Positions 34,216 to 46,350 of a stretch of 64,000 nt of DNA are shown one piece after another (positions within the stretch are counted from its first letter, which is position 1; each line of letters opens with the position of its first letter). The stretch is from Agelaius tricolor (Eukaryota; Chordata; Aves; Passeriformes; Icteridae), in NCBI GenBank assembly GCA_023055355.1, contig JALJCS010000001.1:81756881-81820880 (forward strand), read 5' to 3'. The notes under the pieces are model-generated. The model ran no database searches and was not told where the DNA came from. It saw only the letters and a program-made list of their open reading frames with translations. Both the position numbers and the translations under genes were made by a program.

Positions 34216-37109
34216 GTTCAAGTTCTATGGGAAAATACACTTTTTAACAAGTATTTTTCAACTCAGAGGCTTCCAAATTTCCAGCCATTTTAAGACAAGA
34301 GAAGGACAGTGGGTTCAGGAATCTAACATGTCAAGATGATGTATAATGTTTTACTTATTATAAACAATGTAGAAAAGAAAAATCTGTTCCAAACTTGGAT
34401 AAAGATTCAAAGAACACAATGTTACCTTCATTTAGCTACCATCCCAGGGAAAATCTGAAACTCCATTACTTTCTGACTACAGCCTGACTAAATATTAGCA
34501 GAAGAAAGTACACCTAGAAGAGTTTGAAAAGTTTCTATAATTTATCAGTAAGACATATCAAAATCAGGAAAACAGATATTTGGAAAGCACAGCACATTAA
34601 AAAAGAATGTGCTTGCACCCTAAAATAAGAGAAGAGAAATAGTAAATCAAGGCTTGGTCTTACCTCTGCCAAACACCAGATTTTCTGAAATCCAGACCAG
34701 GTCCTGGGCTTTAGGTGGCTTTAGGTGGTTACACAGGAAGCAGCATCACTATGCTCCTGCCATGCAAAAGGTTGTGCAACTGAGACATTAGAGATGCAGT
34801 TGACCACTTAAGTACTTTTCTGAGTCCTGTTTTATTGCTGTTTTAATCTGAAAACACTGAACAGATTAGGTCTTGATAGAGAAACACCCCACCACTAAGC
34901 AATGAATACCTTGCCTGCTGCAGGGCAGTTACCAGTCACTGCTGCTCAACCCCAGCCATCTGCAGTAGTTATGGCCCATCCCTGAGCCATGGCATTGCTG
35001 CAGTGAGTGTTCTCACCCTGACCCTTTTATGGGGCAAAATATGCTTGCTTATTCTTGGTTTAAGCTGTATAAACTGGCCATACTCCAACTCAACTAAAAA
35101 GCATATGCAGTAAGATTTAGGGTGACTGAGCTAATCAACATTACTTAGTAAGACACTGAATTTGCTCAGGGACTCATGCTTTATTTCTGTTATATTGGTT
35201 TCTGCATTCACAAAATTTCCACCTGGCATTCTGTAGACTGGTGGGTAGGAACACTTGTGTTTACTGTGGTTTAAGCGTTAGACACGAGAATACAAAGAAA
35301 GAGCCTAAGTCCAGCTAAGGCAATTCTGTTCCCTTCAGAAGCTGTTTTTCATGAACATCTAGAAAGGATAAGACACCAGGGCACGGGCTGAATTATTTAT
35401 AAGCATTGACATAATATTCAGCATATAAAATTCTCAAGTCAGATTTTCTGTTTCAGACATATTATTTCCTGACCATTATCAGAATGAATTTGTCTCTTTA
35501 GGTACTTATTCACATTTTTGGTCTCTTATAGTGTTAAAGTACACAAAAAGGTATTTCCATTTGCATCAATTTAATTTACAGATGTTGCCATATAGCAGCA
35601 TTTAGTGTCCCTCTTTTGTGTAATATCAAAAATCATGGGGTTTCACACTCAGAGAATCAAGCATTCCTTGTGAATCTAACTTCCCAGTCCTTTCATGAAA
35701 ATGAAATAGTGAAAATGGTGATTGAGGAGAACAGATTCAAGACCACGTTACAAACTGTCACGTCCTATTTCCTGAACTATGTTTCATTGGATGACCTTCA
35801 GGACGATTAGCAAAGTGATTTCAAAAGTTTTCAGATTGCTTTAGTGGATATGCCATTCAACTGATGTTAACATTTTAATATATTGAATTTATTGTGATGT
35901 AAACACCCTAGAGTTTTTCTCTCATGAAAAAAACTAAAGAACAGATAATCAAATTATGTTGGCCTGCTGCCACTTTCAGTACCATGACCATGTTATGTCA
36001 AGGCATTTGGATGATGGTAGATCTTTTTATGGAAGGTAGCTTTCTGTTTATAGTTACAGTAAAAAATGTGCATTGAGGGAAGAAGGAACAAAGTTCTGTA
36101 GCACCTTTGCCAAAGCCAGACCACTGACATTAGTGTGCCTTTGGATATGCTGTGGATTATCCTTGGCTAAGGGCCAAACACCCATCCAGCCTCTCCCTCA
36201 CTCCCCTTCCTTAGCAGAACAGGAACAAAATAGGATGAAAAAGCTTATGGTTTGAGACAGTCAGTGACACCCCTTACCCATTATTTTGGTGGACAAAACA
36301 AAGCCTTCTATGAGAAATTTATTTTATTTATTACTAACTACAGGTGAATTGGGTAGTAAATAACAAAACCCTCAAAATTTAGAAAACTGCCTTTCCTCCC
36401 CCCTTTTCTAGGTTCATCTCTACTTCACTAGTATTTTACTTCCCTTTAATTTTTTTCTATTTGTTATCTTTTCCTTCTGCTTTATTTTTAAATGACATAT
36501 TTTTCTTTCTTGCTTCTTACCCTACAGTTATTATATTTTTAAATAGACGGCAGTGCAACCTTACTTCAGCAATTGTTTTAGACAAAATTATTTTATACCA
36601 TTCTTATTTTCCCTCAGGCATCAAAAATACTATAACAGAGAAAAGAGAAAAGTGTTTTTCTGTGGAACTTTCTGATGTTATTTCTAGAGCTGCTCTAAAA
36701 ATAGAAATAATTTTAAGTGAAAAATATTTCTGAACAGTATTCTGCTTTTTAAAGATTCAAACCCTTTTCCAAAACACCATAAAAGTGATAAAAATAGCAA
36801 ATAAATTCAATGCAAAATGTAACAGATTAGTGCTGTTAAAATTCAGTGAAACCTCTCTGACATGCAGAAGTAATCTCTGTGAAACACCGCTGTGAAGTAC
36901 TGTTTCCAAAGCTATTCTGAATGCATTTGATATCTACTGCAGAATTTAATTTGTATCCCCAAAACATTGCTAAGTTCAGCAGGATTGTTCTTATTCCACA
37001 GGAATTTCAGTTTCAGTAAATAATAGATATATTTTTTAGTTTGATGAACTTACCTATGTGAGCTTGCATCACTTGATAATTGATGATATTTAAAAGGAGC
37101 TTTGTAACA

Positions 37110-37129
37110 CTATGGACAATTGTCCATAG
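37110..37129. repeat. Perfect 20-bp palindrome
   Basis: CTATGGACAATTGTCCATAG is identical to its reverse complement. It contains ACAAT and ATTGT, SOX-type half sites, back to back around CAATTG. The flanks do not pair. Confidence 0.9.
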
Positions 37130-37501
37130 AAATGAGTTAATTTACTTTTGGAGTATCCTATCAATGGTATATTACAGTGAAAGTTTTATTATCTATAACT
37201 TTGCTTTCAAAGTTATGCCAGCTACTTCATTTTTTCCATTGCTACCCTATATCTAGAATTATTTTCTTATATTTAATGGCAAATCCTGCTTTGTTAACCA
37301 GTTTTGGGAAATATTTTGAGGTTTTTCTATCACTGCAGTGACACCTGGTGTTGAAAGCAAAGTTGTTAATAGCTCAAAGGTATAGGAGAATCCATTTCAT
37401 AGCAAGTATTGTCTTAAACCCACCAATGTCTCTGACTTTTCAGCACCTTCTAACTTGAAAGAGAAGGAAAGGGAGAAGGGGTAGGAGAAGAAAATCAAGG
37501 G

Positions 37502-37626
37502 GGAAGGAAGGAAGGAAGGAAGGAAGGAAGGAAGGAAGGAAGGAAGGAAGGAAGGAAGGAAGGAAGGAAGGAAGGAAGGAAGGAAGGAAGGAAGGAAGGA
37601 AGGAAGGAAGGAAGGAAGGAAGGAAG
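37502..37626 (+). repeat. (GGAA)31 tetranucleotide microsatellite
   Basis: About 125 bp of perfect GGAA repeats with no interruptions, preceded by imperfect purine-rich sequence (AAGGAAAGGGAGAAGGGG). The lack of interruptions suggests a young, length-unstable array. GGAA is the core of ETS-family binding sites. The minus strand yields an artificial Phe-Leu-Pro-Ser repeat. Confidence 0.98.
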
Positions 37627-39552
37627 ATAACATTTTCACAAGTATTAAAAGATACTTATCAGTTGCTGCATGGATAAGATTTCTCCCCAACAAATGATAA
37701 AAAGAATTTGTTTTAACTCTTGTGTCCCTTGATCACAGTCTAATATAGAAAAATATTGTCAAATAACTCTACTACACTGAAGACTGATTCAGACATTAGC
37801 ACAGTTGCCAGGGTTAATTTTTCAACCTCACAATAGCAACTTCTCAAATTCACTGGATTTAGAAAAGCCCGAGGTGTCTGTGACAATAAATCAAACAGAG
37901 AAGTGAAATATTCCTGTATACATTTTTTTTCTCCTGAGGAGAAACACTGACTTTAAAAAAAAAATTATGGGAAATTAAAGCATTCCTTTACATGCCTGTG
38001 TATGTTGTATATACATATGTTTCTGTTTCAACTGCAGAAATGTAGTTCTGCAATTGAATTTAGAGAAAAGCTTCAATAAAGTCTTAGTGGAATATACAAT
38101 CAATGGATTTAAATCCATATATACAGTTTTCTCTGTAACAGAATTCCTGTGTGCTAGCATACATAAAATATGAGCATCTCTAATAAACAGCAGCTGGAGT
38201 ATATAGCAAGCTGGATCTTTGTGTGGAATATCTTTAAGGTGTTTTTGGCACAACTTCCAGGACTGTCTTGACCAACACTTTCCCAGATGTGTAGGATTAT
38301 GGGATATATCTTCTGGAATCTCTCAGGAAAGCACTTTAATTCACAGCCACACCTGGGCTGGATATTGCAATCAGCTCCCATTTTCCACTTACAATTTTCC
38401 TTCCTCGTTCATTTTAATTTCTCTGTTTTCTCCCTTATCACTTAATATATTTTCCTCATTATTGGCATCTGGGCTGTGTGTTCTAACACAAACACCGAAA
38501 GACCAAATCAAGATTAAAAAAAAAAGAGCAAAAATATTCCCATTTCAGATGGAAGAGCAGATGGAGCTCTTGGCACTTCAGAGGATTCAAATTGACCCTC
38601 TGCACCAAGCTCAGGGAAGACAGACTGTCACTGCTGACTGGAAAACACTAAAGAGACCTGTTTTCCCATTGAATATACAGTAGCATTTTCTAATTCTTTA
38701 GCTCTAAGCTGTGCATGGCCATGAAAGAGCAGCTGAGGGTTTTTTGGTTTTTTTTGTTAGATTAGACTCTTTCACATCTCTTGGATGCTCTTCTCTTCAT
38801 TTTATGTTGAAATGATTGTCCTGAAATTTGAGATAAAAATGCGATTCTACATCTTTTTAACAAGTGCCTGAGAGAGGCTGTGATTTGATTCTACATCTTT
38901 TTATCAAGTGCCTGAGAGAGGTGTGGTGACTACACCCTGCTCTTCCCCATCCAAGGATTAAAACATTCTGAACAGAAAGGGCTAAAAACTCAGGTGGTGC
39001 AAAAGAATTCAGATCTGCACAGAGCAGTTCACGATCTGCCTGAATTCTCAAAGCTGGCCTATGAACACTCAGGGAATAATTATCTCTTCCAGGTACTACA
39101 TACTATGATGGTTACCTATTGTCAGTATTAACACACTGAGCCTTTAATGAGCTTTTTTGAATACTTTATGCATTGTTTATAGCGATGTTTCATTAGACTG
39201 ATGCAAAATACTCAGTATAAAATGTAATCATTTATTTCTAAATAATATAACTGCAATTTGAAATTTTTTTCCCCTGAAGAGAAGAACAGAGTTACACTTT
39301 GGTTAAATTTTTTCTGAAGAAATACGGCAGACACATGCAGTATAAACCTTAATGTAATATATATCCACTTAAAAGGCATCGAAGTCTCAGCTAAATTTAG
39401 AAGCTGAAAAACAGACACAAATCAGATCCTTGAAAAATGCTCAGGTAACTCAGATTCTGAAAGAGCCTGAGACTTCTTGGAGATATCTCCTACTTTGGTC
39501 TCTTCACCTTATTCCTTATTCTGATCAAATTGGGTCCATTATATCAAAAATG
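37627..39552. other. Unique noncoding sequence with a 44-bp duplication
   Basis: GATTCTACATCTTTTTAACA at 38843 is repeated with one change at 38887 (period 44, ending about 38921). A G/T tract lies near 38738-38758. No gene is recognised. Confidence 0.5.
38843..38921. repeat. 44-bp direct repeat, about 1.8 copies
   Basis: Both units run from GATTCTACATCTTTTT through CAAGTGCCTGAGAGAGG with one substitution (AAC versus ATC). It is a simple tandem duplication. Confidence 0.93.
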
Positions 39553-39889
39553 CCTGTACCTGAAGGGAACTTACAGGAAAGATGGGGCAAGACTATTTAC
39601 AAGGGCATCTAGTGACAAGACAAGGGGGGGATGGCTTCAAACTGAAAGAGAATAGGTTTAGATGAGATACTAGGAAAAAAATTCTTTACTGTGAGGATGG
39701 TCTGGGACACCTTCCACTGGAACAGGTTGCCCAGGGATGCCCCATCCCTCGAGGAGTTCAAGGCCATGTTGGATGGGGCTCTGAGCAACCTGGGCTAGTG
39801 GAAGGTGTCCCAGACCATGGCAAGGGAATTGGAACTAGGTATCTCCATGTTTCCCTTCCAACCCAAGCCATTCTATGATTCTATGATTA
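39553..39889 (+). mobile_element. CR1 LINE 3' end with an acquired inverted arm
   Basis: Diagnostic CR1 words appear in order: TACCTGAAGGGAACTTACAG, CAAGGGCATCTAGTGACAAG, TTCTTTACTGTGAGGATGG, GGAACAGGTTGCCCAGGGA, GGATGGGGCTCTGAGCAACC and TTGGAACTAGGTATCTCC. The tail ends ATTCTATGATTCTATGATT. Where CR1 normally has a short GTGAGGCACTGG-type link, this copy has GGTCTGGGACACCTTCCACTGG (39699-39720). That link is the reverse complement, with one mismatch, of 39795-39816 in the same element. Otherwise it is a typical truncated, inactive copy. Confidence 0.92.
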
Positions 39890-42800
39890 TTTTTGTGCTG
39901 TCACATTCAGGAAAAAAATCTGCCTGAGAAGTAAACAGATGTTTTGAAATTATTTTTTATGTGAACAGAATGGTATCTTTGGTGCTTGACCAGCCTGCCT
40001 TTGTTTCCCTAAACCAGAGGAATGAGCAGGGGAGTAAGCATTTCTACAGGTTCAGAAAAAGTAACATGTTGTCAATATTTTAGAAAGGATATTCCATAAT
40101 TTGAGCTAGATCCTGAACTGGGTGCAAGTAGCTGTATTCAAGATATGTACTTTTCTGAGAAATTTTTATGAACAATTCTAAGGAGAAGGTAGGCTCTGGA
40201 AGATATAATAAGGCTCCTCTCCTCTATCCATGGAAGAGAACTCTACCTAGGAGATGCCAAGAATTCTCTTTCCAGACACAGATCATAGAACTTTTCATTT
40301 TGTCCACTTTCTTTGTTTTCTGCAATGAAAGTCTAAATAATCACTGAGTTAATTTTAAACAGTACTCTGACAAAAAGCTACCAACTCCACCCTCTCTGCC
40401 ATTTTTCCTTAAGCCATTGTGGATGTATTGCAAAGGGGACTTTTTTGTGATGGCAGTACTTCATCTGGCAGGAGCTGCAGAGCCACATCATACAGAGTCT
40501 CCACCATGAAAGATGCAGATATAACCTAAAATGTGCTGAGATCTCTCATGATTTATTTAAATCCAAAATTAAAAGTTGGAGCTGTGCAGAAATATTTCTC
40601 ATCATATTTTGCTGAAACTAGGATAATAAAGAAAAATTCTTCACTCCAGTTTTAGCTGTCCCACTCTACCTCAATTTTTAAATTAATTCATTTTTTTCAT
40701 GTACCCTTATTTTCTCTATAAAACTGGCAAAAACAGATTAGCTTCAAAAAACATTTCCCTTTTAAATAGTTGTTTTTCATTTTTAAGGGAAAATAGAAGC
40801 ATCTGAAATTATGAACATCATTCGCCACTCAAATACAGCTTTGTGCCAAGTTTTGGTAGAAAGAAAATTTTCAGCTGAGTGACAAACCAATAAATATGTA
40901 GGCTTAGAGTAGCTCTTCTGAGAAACTGAACTTCAAATAGTAACTTTATAATACTAACAAAAATGTGCTAATTTTTATGCTTATTTTTCTTACTTAGCTT
41001 GTTCCTGATGGTTAGGAAGTTGATTGTTCATTTTTCTGCTGCCATTCACACCAGCTGCTATAAAGCAGCTATAAAAATACTCCCAGTGCAGATCTTGACC
41101 GTAGATCACTGTACCTAGACCCAGCTGCAGATGGATGGAGCAGCTGGTCCAGAGAGGTGCTGTTCCTGACTCCCACACACACTTGGTCATGATGCATGAA
41201 CAGCACAGTTGCTCCCCAGCCACAATTCCCATTCAGTCACAGATTTATGAAGTAATGAGCCGCCTACCAGAAAAAAACAAAACCAGCAGCTCTCCAGCAC
41301 ACTTTAAACAAACACCCAAGAATATTCCATAATTATAAATAACTGCAACTCAGCCATCAGATGAATTGCTGAAACTTTTTTACAAAACTTGTTAAATGGG
41401 AAGCAAATAGAGTAGAGCAAGGAAAGAAGGAAATATGCCTATGTTGGGAGATAGCAGCATAAAAATTGGTAATTATTTTTCAGGACACTTTCTTTTTTTT
41501 AGCATCAGTGTGATGGTTGATGGGGCTGTTTTGCAATGATTTATTAATATTTCATGTAGCCTGCCTGTTTAATAAATATAATGTGAATATGCCAGCTTAC
41601 CCTGACTTGAGCTACAAGAGAAGCAGGAAGAATAGTGTGAGATAAGGTATGGATTCTGTAGTAAATGCCAATATACTGTGAAGGGACAATAGGCAGCCTA
41701 TATCTTGTGAGGATGCAAAGTCTTGGCTCCAAAGCAATTAACATTGTTTTTCACCAGCTTGGGAATAAGGGGCCATCAAGGATTAGTGGCCAAATAGAAA
41801 TAGTCTCTCCAGAAGGGAGGTGTTTCTACACGGTCCCTTTCTGTGGCATGTGTGCAAAACAGACCTGTGCAATCCACAGTTTGAGATGATGGAGATTTTG
41901 GTAAGGAGGGCATGGAGGGGGCTTGCTGTTCTAAAATTATTTTCCTCTTGCTGTTTTGCTTCCGTTTTTAAACTATTAATTCAAGAAAAATAGTTACTGC
42001 AGCTGCCAAAGCTGTGAAGTTTTCAAGTTCTCGGGCAGAGTATCTCCCAGCTGTATACTGATACTGAATAAAGAAATCATGCTGGTGGAGGATACACTTC
42101 TCTCCCCATGCCTAATTCTAGGGTTTCCATGTAAAAAACCTGCAGGAACAGACAGAAGAAACCCAGTGCATAATCTGAGCACCAGTGCTCAGCCTTGACC
42201 TGGACACTGCAGTTCCCAGAGGTGTGCCGTGCTGCAGACACTGCTTGCTTTCATCAGCCACCACAGCCTCCAGTAGACAAGAGCTACACTTGCCCATTCA
42301 CTTTGATCTGATGGATGAGTGCAGAGAATCTGTAGAAAATAACTGTATATTACCCATTAGACAAAGACTAGAAATAAGGGCCCGAGAGTTAAAGTTTTAA
42401 AGCACTTATTGTAAAAAGAATTATATAACAATTATGTAGCCTGCAGTACACCTTTCAGAAACCTTATATTACTTGACTTTGCTTAGTATTATTTAGTGCT
42501 GCTAAGAAATATACTCACAGCTCTAAAGAACCCCACCTCCTGTATACTATTTGCTCCTGCAGAAGCAATACTGAGCTGTATTATTTATTTTGTTTTCCAC
42601 CAATTTTCTTGAAAAAACCACCACTGATCTTAAGGCTTAAACAGCACAGTAACAGTGGCTGATTTTATTTGGCGTCAATTACCTTTGAAAGGGCAGGTTC
42701 GATCCTTTATGTGTCTGTTCTTCAATGAGCATAAGTAATTCAATGACTGGTCCTGTATCAGCAGGGAAATGGCTACATTATCTAATAGTCCTCTTCCATC

Positions 42801-42999
42801 TCTAACTTGTAAGATCCTATCAATGTCAATAGCTGAAGTATGTAACAAGGCTAATGTATTTACAGAAAACCAATATAGTGGAAATAATAAAATCTAGACT
42901 GAGGAACTTTCCAATTTTAATAAGATAATATGTTGATTTTTTTTTTTTACCAGGCAAAGATTTTCTTTTTTTCTTCTCAATAGCTCTCCTCTTTGACTT

Positions 43000-43006
<7 letters not shown>

Positions 43007-43032
<26 letters not shown>
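43007..43032. repeat. T26 homopolymer
   Basis: Twenty-six consecutive T preceded by a pyrimidine-rich stretch from about 42935. The artificial Lys-rich minus-strand frame here comes from it. Confidence 0.95.
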
Positions 43033-43920
43033 GAGACCTCTTAAATGAATGGAATCCCAGAAGAAATTAACCATAGCCATATACAAACTGATTAGTTAAG
43101 CAATGCATGACAGCAAGGGCTTGTATGCACAGAGACTGAAGGGAATTTGGGACAGAAGTCCAACCTGTGACCTTCCCAGGTACTAACATTTAGGAAATGA
43201 GAGTATGCACTACCCTAGAGAAACCTGGAATGAAGTTCTTCTCTGACCTTTGTCTTCTCACACAGAATTAATTGTCCTTGCTCCTTCCATTAACACTTTA
43301 TTTCACTGAGGTCCAGCCAATGCAGTAGCAGAGGAAACATAAGGGTTTTAAAACTGGGTCTTATAGGCAGCCTGGGCTACCTATACCTAGGCAGAAGACA
43401 GCTAATTTCATAAGGTGATTCCATTCTCCAATTTCTCACAATAGAGTTGTAACCAGCACGTTCATTTTAGAAGTAACAGTTGGAAAAGTCTACTTCTTGT
43501 AGCACTCATGTTAAGTGTACTCTTTGATATAAAGGAAGTCCCATCAATAATTTAACATGATCATTCAGAACTGTAAAACACAAGCAAATACAGAGATCCC
43601 TTCTTTGCTTGCTGGGAAGCCTAATTTTATTTCTAACAAGAATGGTTGCTGAACAAAAAGTGCATTTCTGAAGTCTACTTCCAATATCACGATGTGAATG
43701 AAATCTAAAATATGATCAAAAATTCAGTTTGCTGTCCTGTGGCCTTTCTGTCTCAAGCACAGTGAAACATATCTGTCCACAAACATAACATACTTCATTT
43801 GTTTGTTTTCTGAAGTGTTAGCTCAAACTCTGGGACTTTTTCTGTAGTTTTGCGTGCTGCTCTGAGTGCTAAAATGAACCTCAGCATAATTTTCTGTGAA
43901 GTTCTTTTGGAGTTTATTTT

Positions 43921-43965
43921 AGAGGCATGAATTTCAGAGGCATTTATTGCAGAGGCATTTCCTCT
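43921..43965. repeat. 15-bp triplicate
   Basis: AGAGGCAT begins units at 43921, 43936 and 43951. The remaining seven bases differ between units (GAATTTC, TTATTGC, TTCCTCT). It is a decayed short tandem repeat. Confidence 0.85.
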
Positions 43966-45250
43966 GGAGCCATTTGCTCCACAGCTCCCACAGCTCCTGA
44001 GCAGTGTGTGTGCTGTGCTTTTTGGGGTGCAGTGTCATTTTCCACTGCCTCTGAAGAATGCCTTTTTGTGCTGTAGTGGCTCACCTGCATAATAATAGGA
44101 AATTGCTATACAATCATTAACCGATCAATATCTGGTAAAGTAAACCTGAAATAAGGAAAAACAGATGTTGTTTTCTGTGTTTAATGAAAAAGGCTTATGC
44201 ATCCTCATGCTGTATTGTCTGATCTTTCTTGGGTTTGGACCTTATGTACCAGACAGAGGTATTTGCCACATAATCCATGTATTTGAATGCTGTTTACAGA
44301 TTACCCAGAATACCTCTGGAAAAGCAAAACAGCAGCCCCTGGCAAATGTGCTGATGAGCATAACCTTTGAGGAAAAGGAAGCAGAACACCTGAGAGCTGC
44401 AGGTCCTAGAATGCAGCTGCTCACATGCCCTGTCATCCCCTGGAGGCATATGAAACCTTCCACCCTTAACAAGAAGCCAGAACATTTCGCTTTTTCAAAA
44501 TTTCACAACTAGGTGAAGAGGAATAAATATCACCCCATCACCAATGCACTTAAATTATTTCATTCTGCTGTGGGAACAAAAATGCATCATTAAAAGTTTT
44601 CCAGACAGAAACAGTTTCTGACACATCCAGAGTGAATGGCAGCTCTTCATGGTTGAATACAGTAAGTACTTAACCCAAAGGGCTGATAGTAAATGTAAAA
44701 TGGTGGGATGATTTCTGCATAAATGGGGAGCACAAGCTAAAACTTTTTTCACAGAGGGCAAATCACCTTAGAGATAGCATTGACATGACTGTAAATCAAG
44801 ATGCAAAGATATCTTTAGAGGTATTTGACCCCATTTTACTGGTATAACTCAGGTGATTTCCCTCTTAAGGTAGATTTTATAGCCTCATTGAAATAATTCT
44901 CCTATAGCAATCAAGGCTTCAACAGGGCCATTATTCTCTGTGTGTGACCCATTCACCTCTGGAGGGAGGGTATTACCCCAAAGAGGCAGGAATAGCAGCA
45001 AGGATAGAAGCTGCCACACCCTGACTTGAGCACTGAGGGTGTTACTCCAGTGCAGGAGAGCACGAGGGACTCAATCCACTGCTATGATTTCCAGTATTAA
45101 GCTGCAAAGTCATATAGATATGCTAAAATTAGTGCCTTTGCTATCAGAACTGTATTGAAAACCACACCTCCACCCTCTCCCTTATTGTCCTATAGGAAAC
45201 CAACACCTTTCCTCTCAGGGGAAGTCTATCTACATGACTTTGACCCTCCT

Positions 45251-45410
45251 TATGTTGAGTCAGATCAAAGGTTCATCCAGTTTAGTAACTTGACTTACAG
45301 TGAGGAGCCATGGATGCTCAGGAAAGAATAAAAGGAAGTCACATGTAGAGGGATCCTTGCCCTGCTATGCCCCTCTAGTTTCTGATAATCTAGATGTATT
45401 GACTTTCACT
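45251..45410 (+). mobile_element. Diverged ancient amniote interspersed-repeat fragment
   Basis: The order TTGAGTCAGATCAAAGGTTC, ATCCAGTTTAGTA, TACAGTGAGGAGCC, ATGCTCAGGAAAGAATAAAA, GATCCTTGCCCTG and CTAGTTTCTGATAATCTAGA resembles a motif series abundant in reptile genomes. There it reads roughly GTCAGACCAAAGGTCCATC, AGCCCAGTATCCTG, ACAGTGGCCA, GATGC, GATCCATCCCCTG and CAGCTTCTGGCA. I recall this as a very old CR1/L3-like LINE or derived SINE, but I cannot name the family. Identity is low and indels are present, consistent with great age. Confidence 0.45.
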
Positions 45411-45541
45411 GAATGAAATACATAACTTCTTTCTGTTGTAATGCAAAGTAATAGTTTTTATTTTCAGCTTTTTGTTCACAGGCTTGTTTTTAATCTGCTG
45501 ACAGAAAATTTCACTGTTTTCCCTCATTGTTCTTTGTCTTA

Positions 45542-45545
45542 CCAT
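45542..45545. repeat. Left target-site duplication of the LTR (CCAT)
   Basis: CCAT directly before the TG of the LTR matches CCAT at 46401-46404 directly after its CA. Four bases fit integration by class I (ERV1-like) elements, but a 4-base match alone is weak evidence. Confidence 0.6.
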
Positions 45546-45622
45546 TGTTATATATGATAGAGATAATTCATGCTGTAGGAATAGATATATGTATGTATAA
45601 AATATTAGGAGAAAATCAAACC

Positions 45623-45870
45623 TATGTTTGTAACCACTCTGGCCAGGAACAGCATTCTGTTCACATTATAACCAATTCCTGGATGGTGTTAAGATAATAT
45701 CAAACCTGTTACCTGTTACCCTTTAAGATAATATCAAACCTGTTACTGTACGAATGGGGAAGCCCTGGGCCATGAGCTACATTTGCAGTTGCTCTGACTG
45801 GGAATGGAGTTATGCACATTGTAACCGATTCCCGGACAATGCGGAGACAATACCAGATCGGAATAGGACA
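45623..45870 (+). repeat. Internal duplications in the LTR U3
   Basis: TGTTTGTAACCACTCTGGCC (45625 onward) is mirrored 155 bp later by CATTTGCAGTTGCTCTGACT. Similarity continues through CACATTATAACCAATTCCTGG versus CACATTGTAACCGATTCCCGG. A second, younger tandem repeat of 34 bp has TTAAGATAATATCAAACCTG at 45689 and 45723. Direct repeats in U3 are common in retroviral enhancers. The different divergence of the two sets implies at least two events. Confidence 0.8.
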
Positions 45871-46181
45871 GACTGGAGCTATCGAGGGGGTTTCCTCTGG
45901 CACCAGCATTTGGAAGATATCATCTGGACCTCCCTGGAGATGATTAATGGAATGTCTTGAGAAGCTCACAAGATCATGCACCTGGACTGATTAAATCTAC
46001 GGTACTCAAGGAGCTGGCATCACCTACTCCATGTGAATACATCTTCTGCCTGGGTACTCAGACACTTGTCTGGGTCTTGGACACTGTCTTTGTCTGTTTC
46101 TGCACATGTATGGATTCAACTTTACATGCAAGGAGACACAAAGAAACGTGTGGTCATCCCTGCCTCAGGCAGAATAAACTG

Positions 46182-46189
46182 TATATAAG
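46182..46189 (+). promoter_or_regulatory. LTR TATA box
   Basis: TATATAAG follows AATAAACTG and precedes CTGGCTGTGAAGAG. Transcription would be expected to start about 25-30 bp downstream, near 46213. Spacing to the polyadenylation signal (about 160 bp) fits an LTR. Confidence 0.7.
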
Positions 46190-46344
46190 CTGGCTGTGAA
46201 GAGCACTCGAGGTGAACCTTAGGGGGAACGCTGTCACTCTGTCAGCAGGAACCCAAGGTCACCCAGCACCTGCACCCAGGGCTGACGCTGTCTTGGCTGT
46301 GGTGGGATTTCAAAATTCTCTATTTATTTTTTTTTTTACGATCT

Positions 46345-46350
46345 AATAAA
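46345..46350 (+). terminator. LTR polyadenylation signal
   Basis: AATAAA lies after a T-rich run and ACGATCT. It is followed within 20-30 bases by T/G-rich sequence (TTTTTGTAAATTCGG), a typical cleavage context. It marks the end of R, leaving a U5 of roughly 35 bp. Confidence 0.75.

Larger units (their letters stand above)
33454..37501. other. Unique AT-rich noncoding sequence
   Basis: A run of 20 T is at 34196-34215. A perfect 20-bp palindrome is at 37110-37129. A 64-codon open frame at 35616-35810 is unrecognised. I see no repeat element. Confidence 0.5.
39890..45250. other. Unique AT-rich noncoding sequence
   Basis: A run of 26 T lies at 43007-43032. A 15-bp triplicate, AGAGGCATGAATTTC-like, lies at 43921-43965. 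The segment 42640-42760 has enhancer-like texture (GGCGTCAATTACC, TTTGAAAGGG). Open frames up to 115 codons are unrecognised. No interspersed repeat is identified. Confidence 0.45.

Noticed and set aside
37397..37693. Minus-strand 98-codon frame with FLPS repeats
   Set aside because: It is the translation of the GGAA microsatellite.
42696..42705. GGTTCGATCC, which matches a tRNA B box
   Set aside because: No A box, acceptor stem or cloverleaf could be built around it.
45709..45981. 90-codon minus-strand and 68-codon plus-strand frames in the LTR
   Set aside because: They lie within U3 duplications of a solo LTR. Peptides are unrecognised and the frames overlap on opposite strands.
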